From Akkermansiaceae bacterium UBA5689 (lineage in GTDB: Bacteria > Verrucomicrobiota > Verrucomicrobiia > Verrucomicrobiales > Akkermansiaceae): a DNA stretch of 64,000 nucleotides. Shown here one piece after another: positions 36,750 to 46,379 of the stretch; the first letter of the stretch is position 1, and each line of letters opens with the position of its first letter. The notes under the pieces were generated by a model. That model saw nothing but the letters and a program-made list of their open reading frames with translations. It was not told where the DNA came from and made no database searches. The stretch is taken from positions 89,901 to 153,900 of the forward strand of contig DIHT01000064.1 of NCBI GenBank assembly GCA_002420305.1. The letters are read 5' to 3'. The position numbers were made by a program, and so were the translations under genes.

Positions 36750-36964
36750 AACCTAACCTACTGGTAACATCCTGAGCTTAACCCGCCGTAGGCCCGAGAC
36801 CAGCCCTGAATTCTCACGCGTCTGAGTGATCGAATACCCCAGATCTGCTCCAAATACAGCATCAAGGACCACTTACATTTGCCCCGTGAAAATCCCATGT
36901 AATTTTCTTAATGCGAATTATTTGGCGCGCCTGAGGCGGCCGTCCCGGAGCTTCTCGAATCCTC

Positions 36965-37438
36965 CTAGGTATTCAACAACAGGAATCCTGCATTAAGGTA
37001 AGAAGCATATCCCACCCAGAGAAGATACGGAACCAGCAGCCATCCCGCGAATCGGTGAACCTTCCCGAATTGCCTGATGGTAAAGCCCACGGCAACTATG
37101 AGCAGGCCTATGACCGCTAGGGCCACATCCATCCGATGCCATCCAAAAAATACCGGCGTCCATGCGAGATTCAAAAGAAACTGGATTACAAACCATCGTA
37201 GCGCGATTTGCCGATCCTTTCCTATTTCCGTGGAAAGCACCAAGGCGAGGGCAAAGCCCATCAAGCCAAAAAGAAGGGTCCAAACGGGACCAAAGAGTCC
37301 ATTCGGCGGCGTTCCAGGAGGGCGTTCGAGCATGGCGTACCAATCCTTGATCGAACCAAAGGTCACCAACCCACTGGCATTCCCAACCACTTCGACAAGA
37401 AGGATGCAGAGAAGTGCTTTCTTCCAGAAAATCATCAT
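36965..37438 (-). CDS. tspO: TspO/MBR family membrane protein
   Basis: A 157-residue five-helix membrane protein of the TspO/translocator family, which binds porphyrins and may act in tetrapyrrole or oxidative-stress regulation. Family marks: KDWYAMLERPPGTPPNGLFGPVWTLLF, the Trp-rich WFVIQFLLNLAWTPVFFGWH segment, and LLVPYLLWVGYASYLNAGFLLLN. The start is one of two adjacent ATGs (37438 or 37435). No photosynthesis genes lie nearby. Confidence 0.93.
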   Translation of the reverse strand: MMIFWKKALLCILLVEVVGNASGLVTFGSIKDWYAMLERPPGTPPNGLFGPVWTLLFGLMGFALALVLSTEIGKDRQIALRWFVIQFLLNLAWTPVFFGWHRMDVALAVIGLLIVAVGFTIRQFGKVHRFAGWLLVPYLLWVGYASYLNAGFLLLNT

Positions 37439-37513
37439 GCTCTTCGGTAATAGGAATGGCGACAGCAAGCTGAAAAGCAACTAGAACTGTTCATACTATT
37501 CCCTCCACCGCCT

Positions 37514-38500
37514 CTAATCGTCCTCTTGCCTCGACCTGAGTTGGAGCTTTGTCTCCCAACTAAGCCTCTGGGCCACCGAAGAGGGATACTCCCAGCCCAT
37601 CTTTCCCTTCTGGTATATGACCACTTTTGATCGCTCAAGTGCGATCGCCACCGCCTGCGGAACATCCATGATTTGTAGGATGCTATAGAAGAACGGGCCA
37701 TCGCTATGGGAGAGGGGTAGGTTATGAAGATCGAGACGTGTGATCTCAGGCTCAAAAAGAGACGCATAGGTGAGTACACCAGCCATCCTCCCGCTTCCCT
37801 GAAGCCAGAGCGAAACTTCGTCCATTCCTCCTGCAGATCGAAGAGTCTGAATTGCCCTTCGGGCGTCCCAGACCCTGACGCTATCAATCGTCTGCCCGGC
37901 AGCCTGCAGCCTGAGATTTCGCTTTCCCGTTTTCTCAGGACCCAGTTGGGTCGGACCAACTCCAGTCGGCGGAGCATAAGCCATGACCCACTTGAACGAA
38001 CTGAACATCCCTTGGTGCTGCTTAAACGACTTAGGATCTCCCTCGGGTAACTCCCACCTATTTAATTGCTTCTCAAAACCCGGCCTCATCGTCGCCAGAA
38101 AATCTTCCCAAGCTGCCGCATCAAGCAGATTCAGAACAACGAGTTCAGGGTCCTCCAGACCCGAACGGTGAGCCACGTAAAGAGGGAGGCGTCTCCCCAT
38201 ACTCGAATATTCAACACACCGGAAAGCCATTCCGTCCTTCTCAACACGGAAAACCTCCTTTGAGTCATCCGCCCGGGCGCGATTTGGCCAACCAGAAAAG
38301 CACTCCTCCTTAATTCGACCCATCCATTTGTTTTTCAGCACCTCCCATTCTTTTTCACTCTCCGGCACGGGGCTTTCAGCCCGCGCGCGAAGAAGGGAAT
38401 CTACAAACTCTTGACCAGCCTTCCTCGGAGTTTTTCGGCCCTCCTCGCCATAAGCAAAAAGCCCCAAAATCCCTGAAAATAGTATGATATATCTGATCAT
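37514..38500 (-). CDS. Exported alpha/beta-hydrolase-like protein, degenerate nucleophile
   Basis: A 328-residue exported protein (signal peptide MIRYIILFSGILGLFAYGEEG). The C-terminal two-thirds resembles the esterase/acetylxylan-esterase-like domains common in planctomycetes: SVRVWDARRAIQTLRSAGGMDEVSLWLQGSGRMAGVL in the elbow region and later FFYSILQIMDVPQAVAIALERSKV. The elbow reads QGSGRMAG instead of GxSxG, so the usual catalytic serine may be missing. The function is unknown; a non-catalytic or binding role is possible. Confidence 0.6.
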   Translation of the reverse strand: MIRYIILFSGILGLFAYGEEGRKTPRKAGQEFVDSLLRARAESPVPESEKEWEVLKNKWMGRIKEECFSGWPNRARADDSKEVFRVEKDGMAFRCVEYSSMGRRLPLYVAHRSGLEDPELVVLNLLDAAAWEDFLATMRPGFEKQLNRWELPEGDPKSFKQHQGMFSSFKWVMAYAPPTGVGPTQLGPEKTGKRNLRLQAAGQTIDSVRVWDARRAIQTLRSAGGMDEVSLWLQGSGRMAGVLTYASLFEPEITRLDLHNLPLSHSDGPFFYSILQIMDVPQAVAIALERSKVVIYQKGKMGWEYPSSVAQRLSWETKLQLRSRQEDD

Positions 38501-38634
38501 GACTATCGTTGGTATAGAGATGAATCTTACAATGTCCACCAAGCTTGTTTGACGACAAGAGGTCCTGCCCAAGAGACCGCAGTCCTATTTTGACACCTCA
38601 AATCCTGAAGTAACTCTCAGGACGCAGCCGATTC

Positions 38635-40905
38635 CTAATTCTGGTCCTCGTTTAGGACGACATCCACCGGGCACCCCGTTACCTTTACCCCTCCTCTCTC
38701 GTACCGGATCCGGGTCCATGCGCCCTTGATCGGCAAACAGAGCTCCATCCACTCCCAGGCTCGTGGCAGGACAGGAGTGACCGTCATGCGATTGTCAGGA
38801 ACGGAATACTCCAGCCCTGCCAAACCCTCCAGATACAGCAGGATCTTCCCCGCATTGAAATTGGAGAACTGATCCCCAAAGAGACTGAGATCGCGACGAT
38901 AGGCTTCAGGGGCAACCGGAATATTCCACTCGGCATGGTAGTTGTAGTTTTCGATATGATTCAGAGCCAACGCGGCCGCTTGCTGCCCCAGGCCCTGTTG
39001 AAACATTCCATCAAGGGTAAAATACGCAGTGTCCGGGGTATACCCAAAGGAGTGATCTACCTTAGTAGCGAACTTACTCATCGACTGCCGCGACATCGCG
39101 AGAGGGAAGAACTCCCCGAAAAACCCCTTTTCCTTATCGAGGGCCCATTCTCTCAGCATGGGCTGCGCATAGGCCTGTGGAAAATAAGGGGATCGCATGG
39201 CCCAGAACCCATTAGTCATCAGCATGCCATTACGAGGAGCCGCAAAGAAGGACGGAACTCCGTTCATTCCCCAGCGATCCTCGAACATGCGCCGCACGTG
39301 TTCAGGATCTCGTCGGACCATCTTTCTCCAATGAACCACATCCTCCTCATACCCTGTCAACCGAGCCATCTTTTCAAGGACATCGGCGACTTCAAACTGA
39401 TTCATCGCCATACCCGAAAGCCTCTTCCAGAACAACTTGGCAAAGTGCCCCTCGTAGCACCTCTTTAGAAACTCAACATCCCCGGTGTGCTGATAGATCT
39501 GCCAGGCGCCCAGGACATGTTCTGATGTTTCTCCTCCATATGCGCCACTGTGCCAGGAGATCCCCTTATTATCTGAGAGCAATCGATGGCCATCCGGGGT
39601 CTCACGATATCGACCGCTTTCCGTGAGATGCTTCCATGTCAGGACGTTCCCGTAGGCGTATCTACTCTTTGTCTGCGTCCAGCTACCTACCTTGATCTGG
39701 AACGCTGCATCGTAGCGGTGCATTCCAAGAAAATTGTTTACCGCGGTCTGGGTATGCGGCTCATCCTCCCACCCTTTTCCGACCTCGATGTAATACATCA
39801 AATACAGTGACCAGAGATAGTAATAGACATCGACAAATCGTCGGTCTGAACAACGAAACCACGGGATTTCATCATTCAATTCGCGATTACATTCCGCCGT
39901 TTTGGCAGCAAGAAGAGAAGGGTGCTCCTCAATGATAGTGCGCGCTGCTCTTACAGCCTCTTCGGGCTTATCATGCATGGCCCACGCCACCACTGTTCCC
40001 ATTCGGTCACAGGGCACCGAAAACTCGTAGTGCTGCACCCCTCTCTTATCTTGATTCAGTTCTACCGTACTCCCCAGTGACCTCGAAGAACTCAGGACTG
40101 TGGACATGCCCTCGTAGACCATGGGACCCATCCTTTCCAGACCCCCAGGATCAGGACGGGATTTCACCGTCCCACCCTCCCGGATGATGAGGAAATTCTT
40201 TGCCTTATCGACACGGATAGTGGCGGAGGAGGATACGCTGTTGCGATGATAGAAACTGTGCCCCGAGAAGCGAAGAGTCACTGGCTCTGAGGAAGTGATC
40301 ACGGAAGCCGCCGCGTCGTTGCCGGCAATAAACTTCACTTCTCTGATTTGAACGCCTCCCACCTCATACTTACAAATCAGCCTGTCCGGCCGCCACCGCA
40401 TGCTCGTCGGCTTCGGATTCACATGAAGCTTCCCGTTTATGAGAACGCTGCCGTAAAGAACCCGGGTATCCTTATAAAACTCCCACCCTTGATAATCATT
40501 ACCAAGCCCCGTGTGTTCGGATCCTTTCAGTTGACTCTCAAGCAAGCCGACACCCCTGCTTCTCAGGTCATGATGAAACGGGTGGGTCAACCCGATTGTC
40601 TCATTCTCCACCAGTTCCCAGCTCGCATGAAAACCGCCCACGTAGTAGGAAAGGTTCCCTGCCATGAAGCCATGTTTTCTTCCCTGAATCTCCTGCTCAA
40701 GCCGGGCGCAGTAATCCTCGAAGGCTGGCTGCTCTCCACCCAACGAAGCCCCACACGGCATCACTAGAAAAAGGATTGTCCACCAGAAGTATCGTTTGGC
40801 ATGCCTTCCCCAACTCCCGAGATGCCTCGGAAAGGACTTCCATAGGGGTATGGATATCTTACCTGCCACTTGAATCCCGTTCTTTCTGAGACACCTCCCA
40901 TCCAT
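38635..40905 (-). CDS. Putative secreted glycoside hydrolase ((alpha/alpha)6-barrel, MGH1/GH63-like)
   Basis: A 756-residue protein with an N-terminal hydrophobic segment (FWWTILFLVMPCGASLGG at about 41-58) serving as signal. An N-terminal beta-sandwich region (about 60-320) is followed by an (alpha/alpha)6-type helical barrel: RFVDVYYYLWSLYLMYYIE, NVLTWKHLTESGRY, HSGAYGGETSEHVLGAWQIY and WGMNGVPSFFAAPRNGMLM, as in GH63/GH37/MGH1-type hydrolases. A final beta domain (MTVTPVLPRAWEWMEL) resembles GH95/GH78-like endings. The start is uncertain (ATG 40905 overlaps the upstream sulfatase by 47 nt; a GTG at 40869 is possible). Placement beside sulfatases suggests polysaccharide processing. Confidence 0.6.
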   Translation of the reverse strand: MDGRCLRKNGIQVAGKISIPLWKSFPRHLGSWGRHAKRYFWWTILFLVMPCGASLGGEQPAFEDYCARLEQEIQGRKHGFMAGNLSYYVGGFHASWELVENETIGLTHPFHHDLRSRGVGLLESQLKGSEHTGLGNDYQGWEFYKDTRVLYGSVLINGKLHVNPKPTSMRWRPDRLICKYEVGGVQIREVKFIAGNDAAASVITSSEPVTLRFSGHSFYHRNSVSSSATIRVDKAKNFLIIREGGTVKSRPDPGGLERMGPMVYEGMSTVLSSSRSLGSTVELNQDKRGVQHYEFSVPCDRMGTVVAWAMHDKPEEAVRAARTIIEEHPSLLAAKTAECNRELNDEIPWFRCSDRRFVDVYYYLWSLYLMYYIEVGKGWEDEPHTQTAVNNFLGMHRYDAAFQIKVGSWTQTKSRYAYGNVLTWKHLTESGRYRETPDGHRLLSDNKGISWHSGAYGGETSEHVLGAWQIYQHTGDVEFLKRCYEGHFAKLFWKRLSGMAMNQFEVADVLEKMARLTGYEEDVVHWRKMVRRDPEHVRRMFEDRWGMNGVPSFFAAPRNGMLMTNGFWAMRSPYFPQAYAQPMLREWALDKEKGFFGEFFPLAMSRQSMSKFATKVDHSFGYTPDTAYFTLDGMFQQGLGQQAAALALNHIENYNYHAEWNIPVAPEAYRRDLSLFGDQFSNFNAGKILLYLEGLAGLEYSVPDNRMTVTPVLPRAWEWMELCLPIKGAWTRIRYERGGVKVTGCPVDVVLNEDQN

Positions 40906-42331
40906 GACCGGTGGTCACCCGCTGAGCTGGACTTTTCTCTTTCGATACTTCGCGGAGCGGAGCGAGAGTCTTAACCCAGCCCCTGTGCCTCTCCGCAAGC
41001 TGTCTTACCACTTCCGGATGTTTTCCAGAGACATCCTTTTCCTCCCGGGGATCCGTCGTGAGATCAAAGAGCTGCCAGGGATCCTTTTGATACTTTCGGT
41101 AGAGACGCCACTGCTTCCAACGCACCGCCACAAGATGCCGCCTTACCGCATCTCCCGGTTCGTTGTTCAGCCAAAAGAGAAATTCATGCGCACTTCCTTT
41201 CTTTTCGCCCCGTAGAAACGGCAACAAATTCACCCCATCGCAATGCGGAGGAGCTGCCTTCCCCACAAGCCCAGCGATCGTCGAGTAGAAATCAAGGTTC
41301 GCGATCAGGCCTTTATGAACACCCCCCTCTGGCAGCCAACCTGGCATGGAGAAAATCGTAGGAACCCGGACCCAACCCTCCTTCTGGGTCCCCTTGCCTT
41401 TTCCACCGCTGTAGGGGGCTGAACTACCTCCCTCCCCGCTATTGGCGCCATTATCACTGGAAAAGATAATAAGTGTCTTCTCCCGGAGCCCACGGGACTC
41501 CAGAGCGTTGAGAAGCTTGCCAATCTGATCGTCCACCGAGGCGATCGCCCCTGCGAGATAACGGCGACTCCCTTTGGACTTCACTCGATTCATCAGACGT
41601 TCGGGAACTTCCGTATTAAAGGAGTGCACCGCCTCCGGCGACCAGTAGAGAAAGAAACGCTCGTCTTTGTGCTGCTGAACAAAGTCCACCATCGCATCCC
41701 CATCGTAATCCGTAAGCCACATCGTTTTTCCACCCTCATCGATGCAGTAGTATTTCGACTTCCCGTCCTTCTCTTCCAGCTTTCTGCGCAAGGATGGCGA
41801 GAGGCGGAGCAACTCCCTCTTGGTATACTGCTTTTTTGGAGGGGTTCTGGCCGCCTTACTGAAACCGGTCTGAAGTGGCCCCTGAGCCCTGCTTCCGATA
41901 TCCCATTTGCCAATATGCCCAGTGACATATCCTTGGCCACCGAGAAACTGTGCAAGCGTCGGACGGTCTTCCGGGATCGAAAGCCCTCTCGACATGCCAT
42001 ACTTTCCGAATTTCTGGCCATACTGCCCCATCAGCATGCTGCACCGACTCGGGCAACAGGGGGGATTCGTAATATAGGATGCCGTGCACCGAACTCCCTC
42101 TTTCGCCAACCTGTCAAGATGAGGGGTAGGGATATCTCGACACCCGTAAGAGCCAAGGTCTCCATAGCCCAGATCATCGATATAGATCAGAACAACATTG
42201 GGAGAACTTGCCCCAAGAATCGGGGAAAACAGCCAAAGCGTCATCATCAAAATCAGTGCTACCGGCCAAGTGGCAGCCCTTGAGTGAGGTGGGCCCGAGG
42301 ACATCGACTGCATACTCTTTTGAATATTCAT
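40859..42331 (-). CDS. Sulfatase, formylglycine-dependent
   Basis: A 490-residue exported type I sulfatase. N-terminal hydrophobic signal (ALILMMTLWLFSPILGASS), then IYIDDLGYGDLGSYGC with the metal-binding aspartates. The formylglycine motif is C92-C-P-S-R (PCCPSRCSM), so maturation needs an anSME or FGE enzyme, not seen in the window. SSDNGANSGEGGSSAPYSGG and GHIGKWDIG complete the active-site residues. The ATG at 42331 has a GGGAG upstream. Likely acts on sulfated polysaccharides. Confidence 0.92.
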   Translation of the reverse strand: MNIQKSMQSMSSGPPHSRAATWPVALILMMTLWLFSPILGASSPNVVLIYIDDLGYGDLGSYGCRDIPTPHLDRLAKEGVRCTASYITNPPCCPSRCSMLMGQYGQKFGKYGMSRGLSIPEDRPTLAQFLGGQGYVTGHIGKWDIGSRAQGPLQTGFSKAARTPPKKQYTKRELLRLSPSLRRKLEEKDGKSKYYCIDEGGKTMWLTDYDGDAMVDFVQQHKDERFFLYWSPEAVHSFNTEVPERLMNRVKSKGSRRYLAGAIASVDDQIGKLLNALESRGLREKTLIIFSSDNGANSGEGGSSAPYSGGKGKGTQKEGWVRVPTIFSMPGWLPEGGVHKGLIANLDFYSTIAGLVGKAAPPHCDGVNLLPFLRGEKKGSAHEFLFWLNNEPGDAVRRHLVAVRWKQWRLYRKYQKDPWQLFDLTTDPREEKDVSGKHPEVVRQLAERHRGWVKTLAPLREVSKEKSPAQRVTTGHGWEVSQKERDSSGR

Positions 42332-42377
42332 CTCTCTACTCCCTATCCGCAGAAGATCTCTGCGGCGCGGAGCTTTA

Positions 42378-43679
42378 CTAGTCAGACTCCAGCTCACTGC
42401 GCTTCACCTCGAGCGAGTGGATTTCTTTCCCATCGATACTCACAATCGTGTAGGTGACCGATGGGTCATCAACCTCCAGATCAAAGTCTACCCGCCCAAA
42501 GGATTGCTTTTCATTGTATCCGAAGAGCGAGGACTTAATCAGAGGATGGACGTGCTGATTGGTGAGGCGCGAGGAACTGAATTCATACACCGGGTACATG
42601 CCCTTGATTCCCGTATCAGTCCGATAGGCATCCGACCGGTGTCGATCGGCAGACAGAACAATCACTCCGGGAATTTTCTGGGACGCAATATACTCGTAAA
42701 TTCGACTCCGCTCTCTGCTGTAGCCATCCCAGGTGTCTTTCGATCCAGGTTTGACCTTCGGAGCAAGAGGAACGTTGGAGCAGATCACCGTAAAAGTCGC
42801 AGGCCTCTTCGAAAGAACGGACTTGAGCCACTTCATCTGGGCGGGTCCAAGCATCGACGGGTCTCCTCCCTCCTTGGGAGATTCACGATAATAGCGTCCA
42901 TCGATCATGATGAACCGCACTTTACCAATCTCGAAATCAAACCAGCACCCGGGCAGCTCTTCACCACCTCCATAATACGGGTTGTCGTAATTCTCCTTGA
43001 AGATTCTCCAGACCTCACGCTTCCACGCGGGCTTATCAACAGCCGGCCCGCCCCATCCATCATTAGTTGTAAAATCGTGGTCATCCCAGATAGCATAAAT
43101 CGGAATTGTTGCGGCTAGCTTTCTCCACTCTGGCTGACTCTGTCGTCGGAAATAATGAAAGCGCTGCATCTCCGGACTTTCGGGATCATCAATGTAGACA
43201 TTATCTCCCAGCAGAAGAAGAGCCCGCGGGTCAATCTCCCTGATCCGGTCCCACACCCGCTCATTTGCCGGCACGTATCCCGCTCCTCCTCCGAAAGCGA
43301 TAGTGAACTTATTAACTGGCGCATCCTTCTTCAGCGAAGTGCTCGGAAGGGTCCGCTCCCAAGGCCAGCTTTTGGCATCAAACTTCCACGCTCCGGGCTT
43401 CCCCTCAGCAAGATCCAGAAGCATTTTTGTATGTCCCGGATTCACTCCCTTGCTCGCGGTCGAGCTCAGGTAGGAGATCGCTTCCTTGTTTTTCCCTTGC
43501 AGGATCAGCTTCAGCGCATGGGGATGAATACGCTTACTTTGCTTTCCCTTTTCCGGCTTCTCATTATTCACCCTCGGCTTTGACGCTTGGCCATGAAGCT
43601 GCCCCCCACCCAGGCAGGTCAGGAGGGCAAGAAGAGAGAGTAAACGCCTCAGGGGGAACTTTCCGAATGTCGTTTGCAT
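42378..43679 (-). CDS. Alkaline phosphatase D-type metallophosphatase
   Basis: A 433-residue exported protein (signal peptide LRRLLSLLALLTCLGGGQLHGQ) of the PhoD-like calcineurin superfamily. Metal-ligand motifs: ALLLLGDNVYIDDPE, IYAIWDDHDFTTNDG, and IVLSADRHRSDAY. PhoD enzymes are phosphodiesterases/phosphatases; many in this phylum are of unknown substrate. It lies just upstream of the sulfatase at 40859 (46 nt gap), likely one transcript. Start ATG 43679 gives the signal peptide at the N-terminus. Confidence 0.88.
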   Translation of the reverse strand: MQTTFGKFPLRRLLSLLALLTCLGGGQLHGQASKPRVNNEKPEKGKQSKRIHPHALKLILQGKNKEAISYLSSTASKGVNPGHTKMLLDLAEGKPGAWKFDAKSWPWERTLPSTSLKKDAPVNKFTIAFGGGAGYVPANERVWDRIREIDPRALLLLGDNVYIDDPESPEMQRFHYFRRQSQPEWRKLAATIPIYAIWDDHDFTTNDGWGGPAVDKPAWKREVWRIFKENYDNPYYGGGEELPGCWFDFEIGKVRFIMIDGRYYRESPKEGGDPSMLGPAQMKWLKSVLSKRPATFTVICSNVPLAPKVKPGSKDTWDGYSRERSRIYEYIASQKIPGVIVLSADRHRSDAYRTDTGIKGMYPVYEFSSSRLTNQHVHPLIKSSLFGYNEKQSFGRVDFDLEVDDPSVTYTIVSIDGKEIHSLEVKRSELESD

Positions 43680-43785
43680 AGGATCAGGGGCAGCTTTTAC
43701 GCGCTCATCCCCCATTCCGCAAGGATGATGGACCTACCCTCCCGGAGGCTGCCCAGAGTGCCCCAGCCATAAAAGGCCCGGTCTT

Positions 43786-44775
43786 TCAGGGGAGCGACTT
43801 GGGCACCCACGCGAATCGGCCCCAGTTCACCCGCGGTGGCACGATTTCCAGATCCTTGCTGCCGGAGGCAGTTTCAACGACCACCTTTGGTCCGCCTCGT
43901 ACAGGATCAGGAAACGCCCGGGTCACAAATCCATCGGGGGACCACGTCGGATCATCTCCCGGCCCCACCTTTCTTCGCTTCCCACCCTTACTGCTGGCAA
44001 CCCAGACGTTGAAGGTTTTCGAGATCTTCTGGTCTCGTTCCGGATCCTTGATTCCAGTGTAGGGACTCATATGAATCATCTCCACCCCTTCCCAATGAGC
44101 GATCCATTTTCCGTTAGGAGACCATGCCGGAACTTTCTGCTCGATTGGCAAATTGAGGCTCTGATCCATCTCTTTAAGGACAGGAGAGACAAGCCTTGCC
44201 TTGCTGCCGTCCAGACTGCTCACCCACACCCTGAAAGGGCCGTTGCGATTTGAAACAAAGGCCACCTGCTTGCCATCAGGTGACACCGAGGGCATGGCGT
44301 TGCTGAATTTGATCTGCTCCGGATCGCTGAAGAGCCTCCGGGATCCGCCTGTTCGAGTATCCAGAAGATAGAGCCGACTATTGGATGCCGGGTCCTGCCC
44401 CTTGCTCCCCTGCCTCACTTTCATCCAGACAATATGGCGGGAGTCTGGAAGCCATGATGGAAGGAGATTCATGCCCTCCTTAACCAGAGCACGTGCCTTC
44501 TTGCCATTAATATCCGAGCTCCACAGAGACAGTGAATTCTTACCCGATTCTACATAGAGAAGCGTTTTGCCATCGGGTGAAATAGAAGGCATCCGACAGC
44601 CCGACTTCGAATGAGTCAGCTGAACACTACCAGTCCCGTCCTCCTTCATCCGAAAAAGCTGAAGAACACCGCCCTTATCGGCATGACTGACGACGACTTC
44701 CCGTAATTCCTCAGCTCCCCACAATGGGATCCACGACGTCAGGCAAATAAAAATTCCGGTGAGAATCGATTTCAT
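43786..44775 (-). CDS. Periplasmic WD40-like (TolB-type) beta-propeller protein
   Basis: A 329-residue exported propeller protein (signal peptide MKSILTGIFICLTSWIPLWG). Repeated PD40 motifs are visible: CRMPSISPDGKTLLYVESGK, NAMPSVSPDGKQVAFVSNRN and KVPAWSPNGKWIAHWEG. These TolB-like propellers usually bind partners in the periplasm; in this phylum they occur beside sulfatases and carbohydrate genes. No catalytic residues are apparent. Confidence 0.85.
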   Translation of the reverse strand: MKSILTGIFICLTSWIPLWGAEELREVVVSHADKGGVLQLFRMKEDGTGSVQLTHSKSGCRMPSISPDGKTLLYVESGKNSLSLWSSDINGKKARALVKEGMNLLPSWLPDSRHIVWMKVRQGSKGQDPASNSRLYLLDTRTGGSRRLFSDPEQIKFSNAMPSVSPDGKQVAFVSNRNGPFRVWVSSLDGSKARLVSPVLKEMDQSLNLPIEQKVPAWSPNGKWIAHWEGVEMIHMSPYTGIKDPERDQKISKTFNVWVASSKGGKRRKVGPGDDPTWSPDGFVTRAFPDPVRGGPKVVVETASGSKDLEIVPPRVNWGRFAWVPKSLP

Positions 44776-44822
44776 GATTTTATCCTACTTACATCTACGA
44801 AAACCAACATCCGAGACGGTCG

Positions 44823-46379
44823 TCACTTGTTCCCCGCTGAGGCCGTGGCCTTGGGCAGAGGCATCTTCGCGTCTAACTGGCGTCGCCAGTCATGCAGCAT
44901 TTTCAACAGCTTCGCCGTGATTGCCGGCTTCACTTTTGACAAGTCGTTCTGTTCTCCAAGATCGTTCTCAAGATCAAACAGCTGCACACTACCGTTTTCG
45001 TAATACTCCAGAAGCTTGTAGTTCCCCAATCGGATCGCTCCGCCCGGACTCTGGTAACCGTGGTTACTATAGTGGGGAAAATGCCAGTAAATCGCACCGC
45101 GGTCGTGATCTCCACCCTGGAGCGCGGGCAAAAAGCTCATTCCATCGACGTGCTGCTTGGGGAGCGTGGGCAACTCAAGCATTTCCAGGAGCGTCGGATA
45201 AAAATCGGTTCCGGTCACCATCGCATGCGAAATGGTATTGCCCTTGGTTTTCCCGGGCCAGTGGACAATCAGGGGCACTCGAATCCCACCTTCGTAGTTC
45301 CACCCTTTCGCACCGCGCAAGGGGAGATTGGAGGACGCAAAACGGCTATCGAGCCGTTTGCGAGGGTGATGGATTCCCCGGTATTGGTTTGAGGCAGACA
45401 TTCCGCCGTTATCAGCTGTGAAAACCACAATCGTGTTTTCAGACAGACCAAGCTCCGCAAGCTTAGCTCGGATACGACCCAGACTCTCGTCCGTTGCTTC
45501 AAGCATACCGGCAAACTCCACATTATCCTGCCTTTGCTTCACCCACCACACTCGCTTCTCCTGGTGTAACTTGAGAATGTCGTTTTTCTCTAACGCTTTC
45601 AGCTCCTCCTTTGAAAGCGCTGGACCGTCAGGGTTCGGCTCCAGAATGTATCCGGGAGCTTTGCCCTCTAGCATACTAGCCAGTTTCTTCCGATACTTCT
45701 CCACGAGATCCTTACGCCCTTGAATCGGGTCGTGCACCGCGAAGTGCTCCATATGCACGAAGAATGGCCGGTCCTTGTTCCTCTCAATGAAGTCGAGCGC
45801 AGCATCCGTCAGCTTATCGGTGTAGTAATCTCCCTTCTTCGCTGGCAGCGTTTTCGAATACTGTGGCGAAAAGGGATGATAATAGGAACGAACCCATCCT
45901 GTAATTGCTTCGTCAAACCCATAGGTCCGGGGATCCCTGCTCAGATGCGCCTTCCCATAATTGGCCGTGGCATATCCATGACTCTTCAAGGTCTCCGCAA
46001 GGGTAATCTCCTCATCAGGAAGAGCCCTGAGCTTCTTAGCACTGTGAAGCTTCTCGAAATCCCTTTCTGGACGCCCCCCGAGCCACTCCGTCAGATCGGT
46101 CCGGGCCGGATATTTCCCGGTTAGGATACTGGCCCGGCTGGGCGAGCAGACATGGCAGGTTGAATACGCATTATCAAATCGCATGCCCTCCTTTGCCAGG
46201 CGGTCGACATTTGGAGTTTCGTGAAAGGTGCTGCCGTAGCAGCCCACATCGCTCCATCCAAGGTCATCAACCAGGAAGAAGACAATATTCGGTCTCTGGT
46301 TCTCCTTGGAGCCCAGAGCTAAGTCTCCTGCCAGGAAAATTAGCAGGATAAATGTGACTATCAGATTTGTCTGTTTCAT
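44823..46379 (-). CDS. Sulfatase, formylglycine-dependent (arylsulfatase type)
   Basis: A 518-residue exported type I sulfatase (signal MKQTNLIVTFILLIFLAGDL). Metal aspartates in FFLVDDLGWSDVGCYG; the formylglycine motif C78-S-P-S-R (CHVCSPSRASILTGKYP); substrate/metal segments ADNGGMSASNQ and HWPGKTKGN. The ATG shares one base with the stop of the preceding sulfatase gene (TAATG), a sign of translational coupling. Confidence 0.93.
   Translation of the reverse strand: MKQTNLIVTFILLIFLAGDLALGSKENQRPNIVFFLVDDLGWSDVGCYGSTFHETPNVDRLAKEGMRFDNAYSTCHVCSPSRASILTGKYPARTDLTEWLGGRPERDFEKLHSAKKLRALPDEEITLAETLKSHGYATANYGKAHLSRDPRTYGFDEAITGWVRSYYHPFSPQYSKTLPAKKGDYYTDKLTDAALDFIERNKDRPFFVHMEHFAVHDPIQGRKDLVEKYRKKLASMLEGKAPGYILEPNPDGPALSKEELKALEKNDILKLHQEKRVWWVKQRQDNVEFAGMLEATDESLGRIRAKLAELGLSENTIVVFTADNGGMSASNQYRGIHHPRKRLDSRFASSNLPLRGAKGWNYEGGIRVPLIVHWPGKTKGNTISHAMVTGTDFYPTLLEMLELPTLPKQHVDGMSFLPALQGGDHDRGAIYWHFPHYSNHGYQSPGGAIRLGNYKLLEYYENGSVQLFDLENDLGEQNDLSKVKPAITAKLLKMLHDWRRQLDAKMPLPKATASAGNK

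Noticed and set aside
36925..36945. GC-rich palindromic stretch near 36930 as a terminator of tspO
   Set aside because: The stem is short, with mismatches, and no T-run follows in the direction of transcription.
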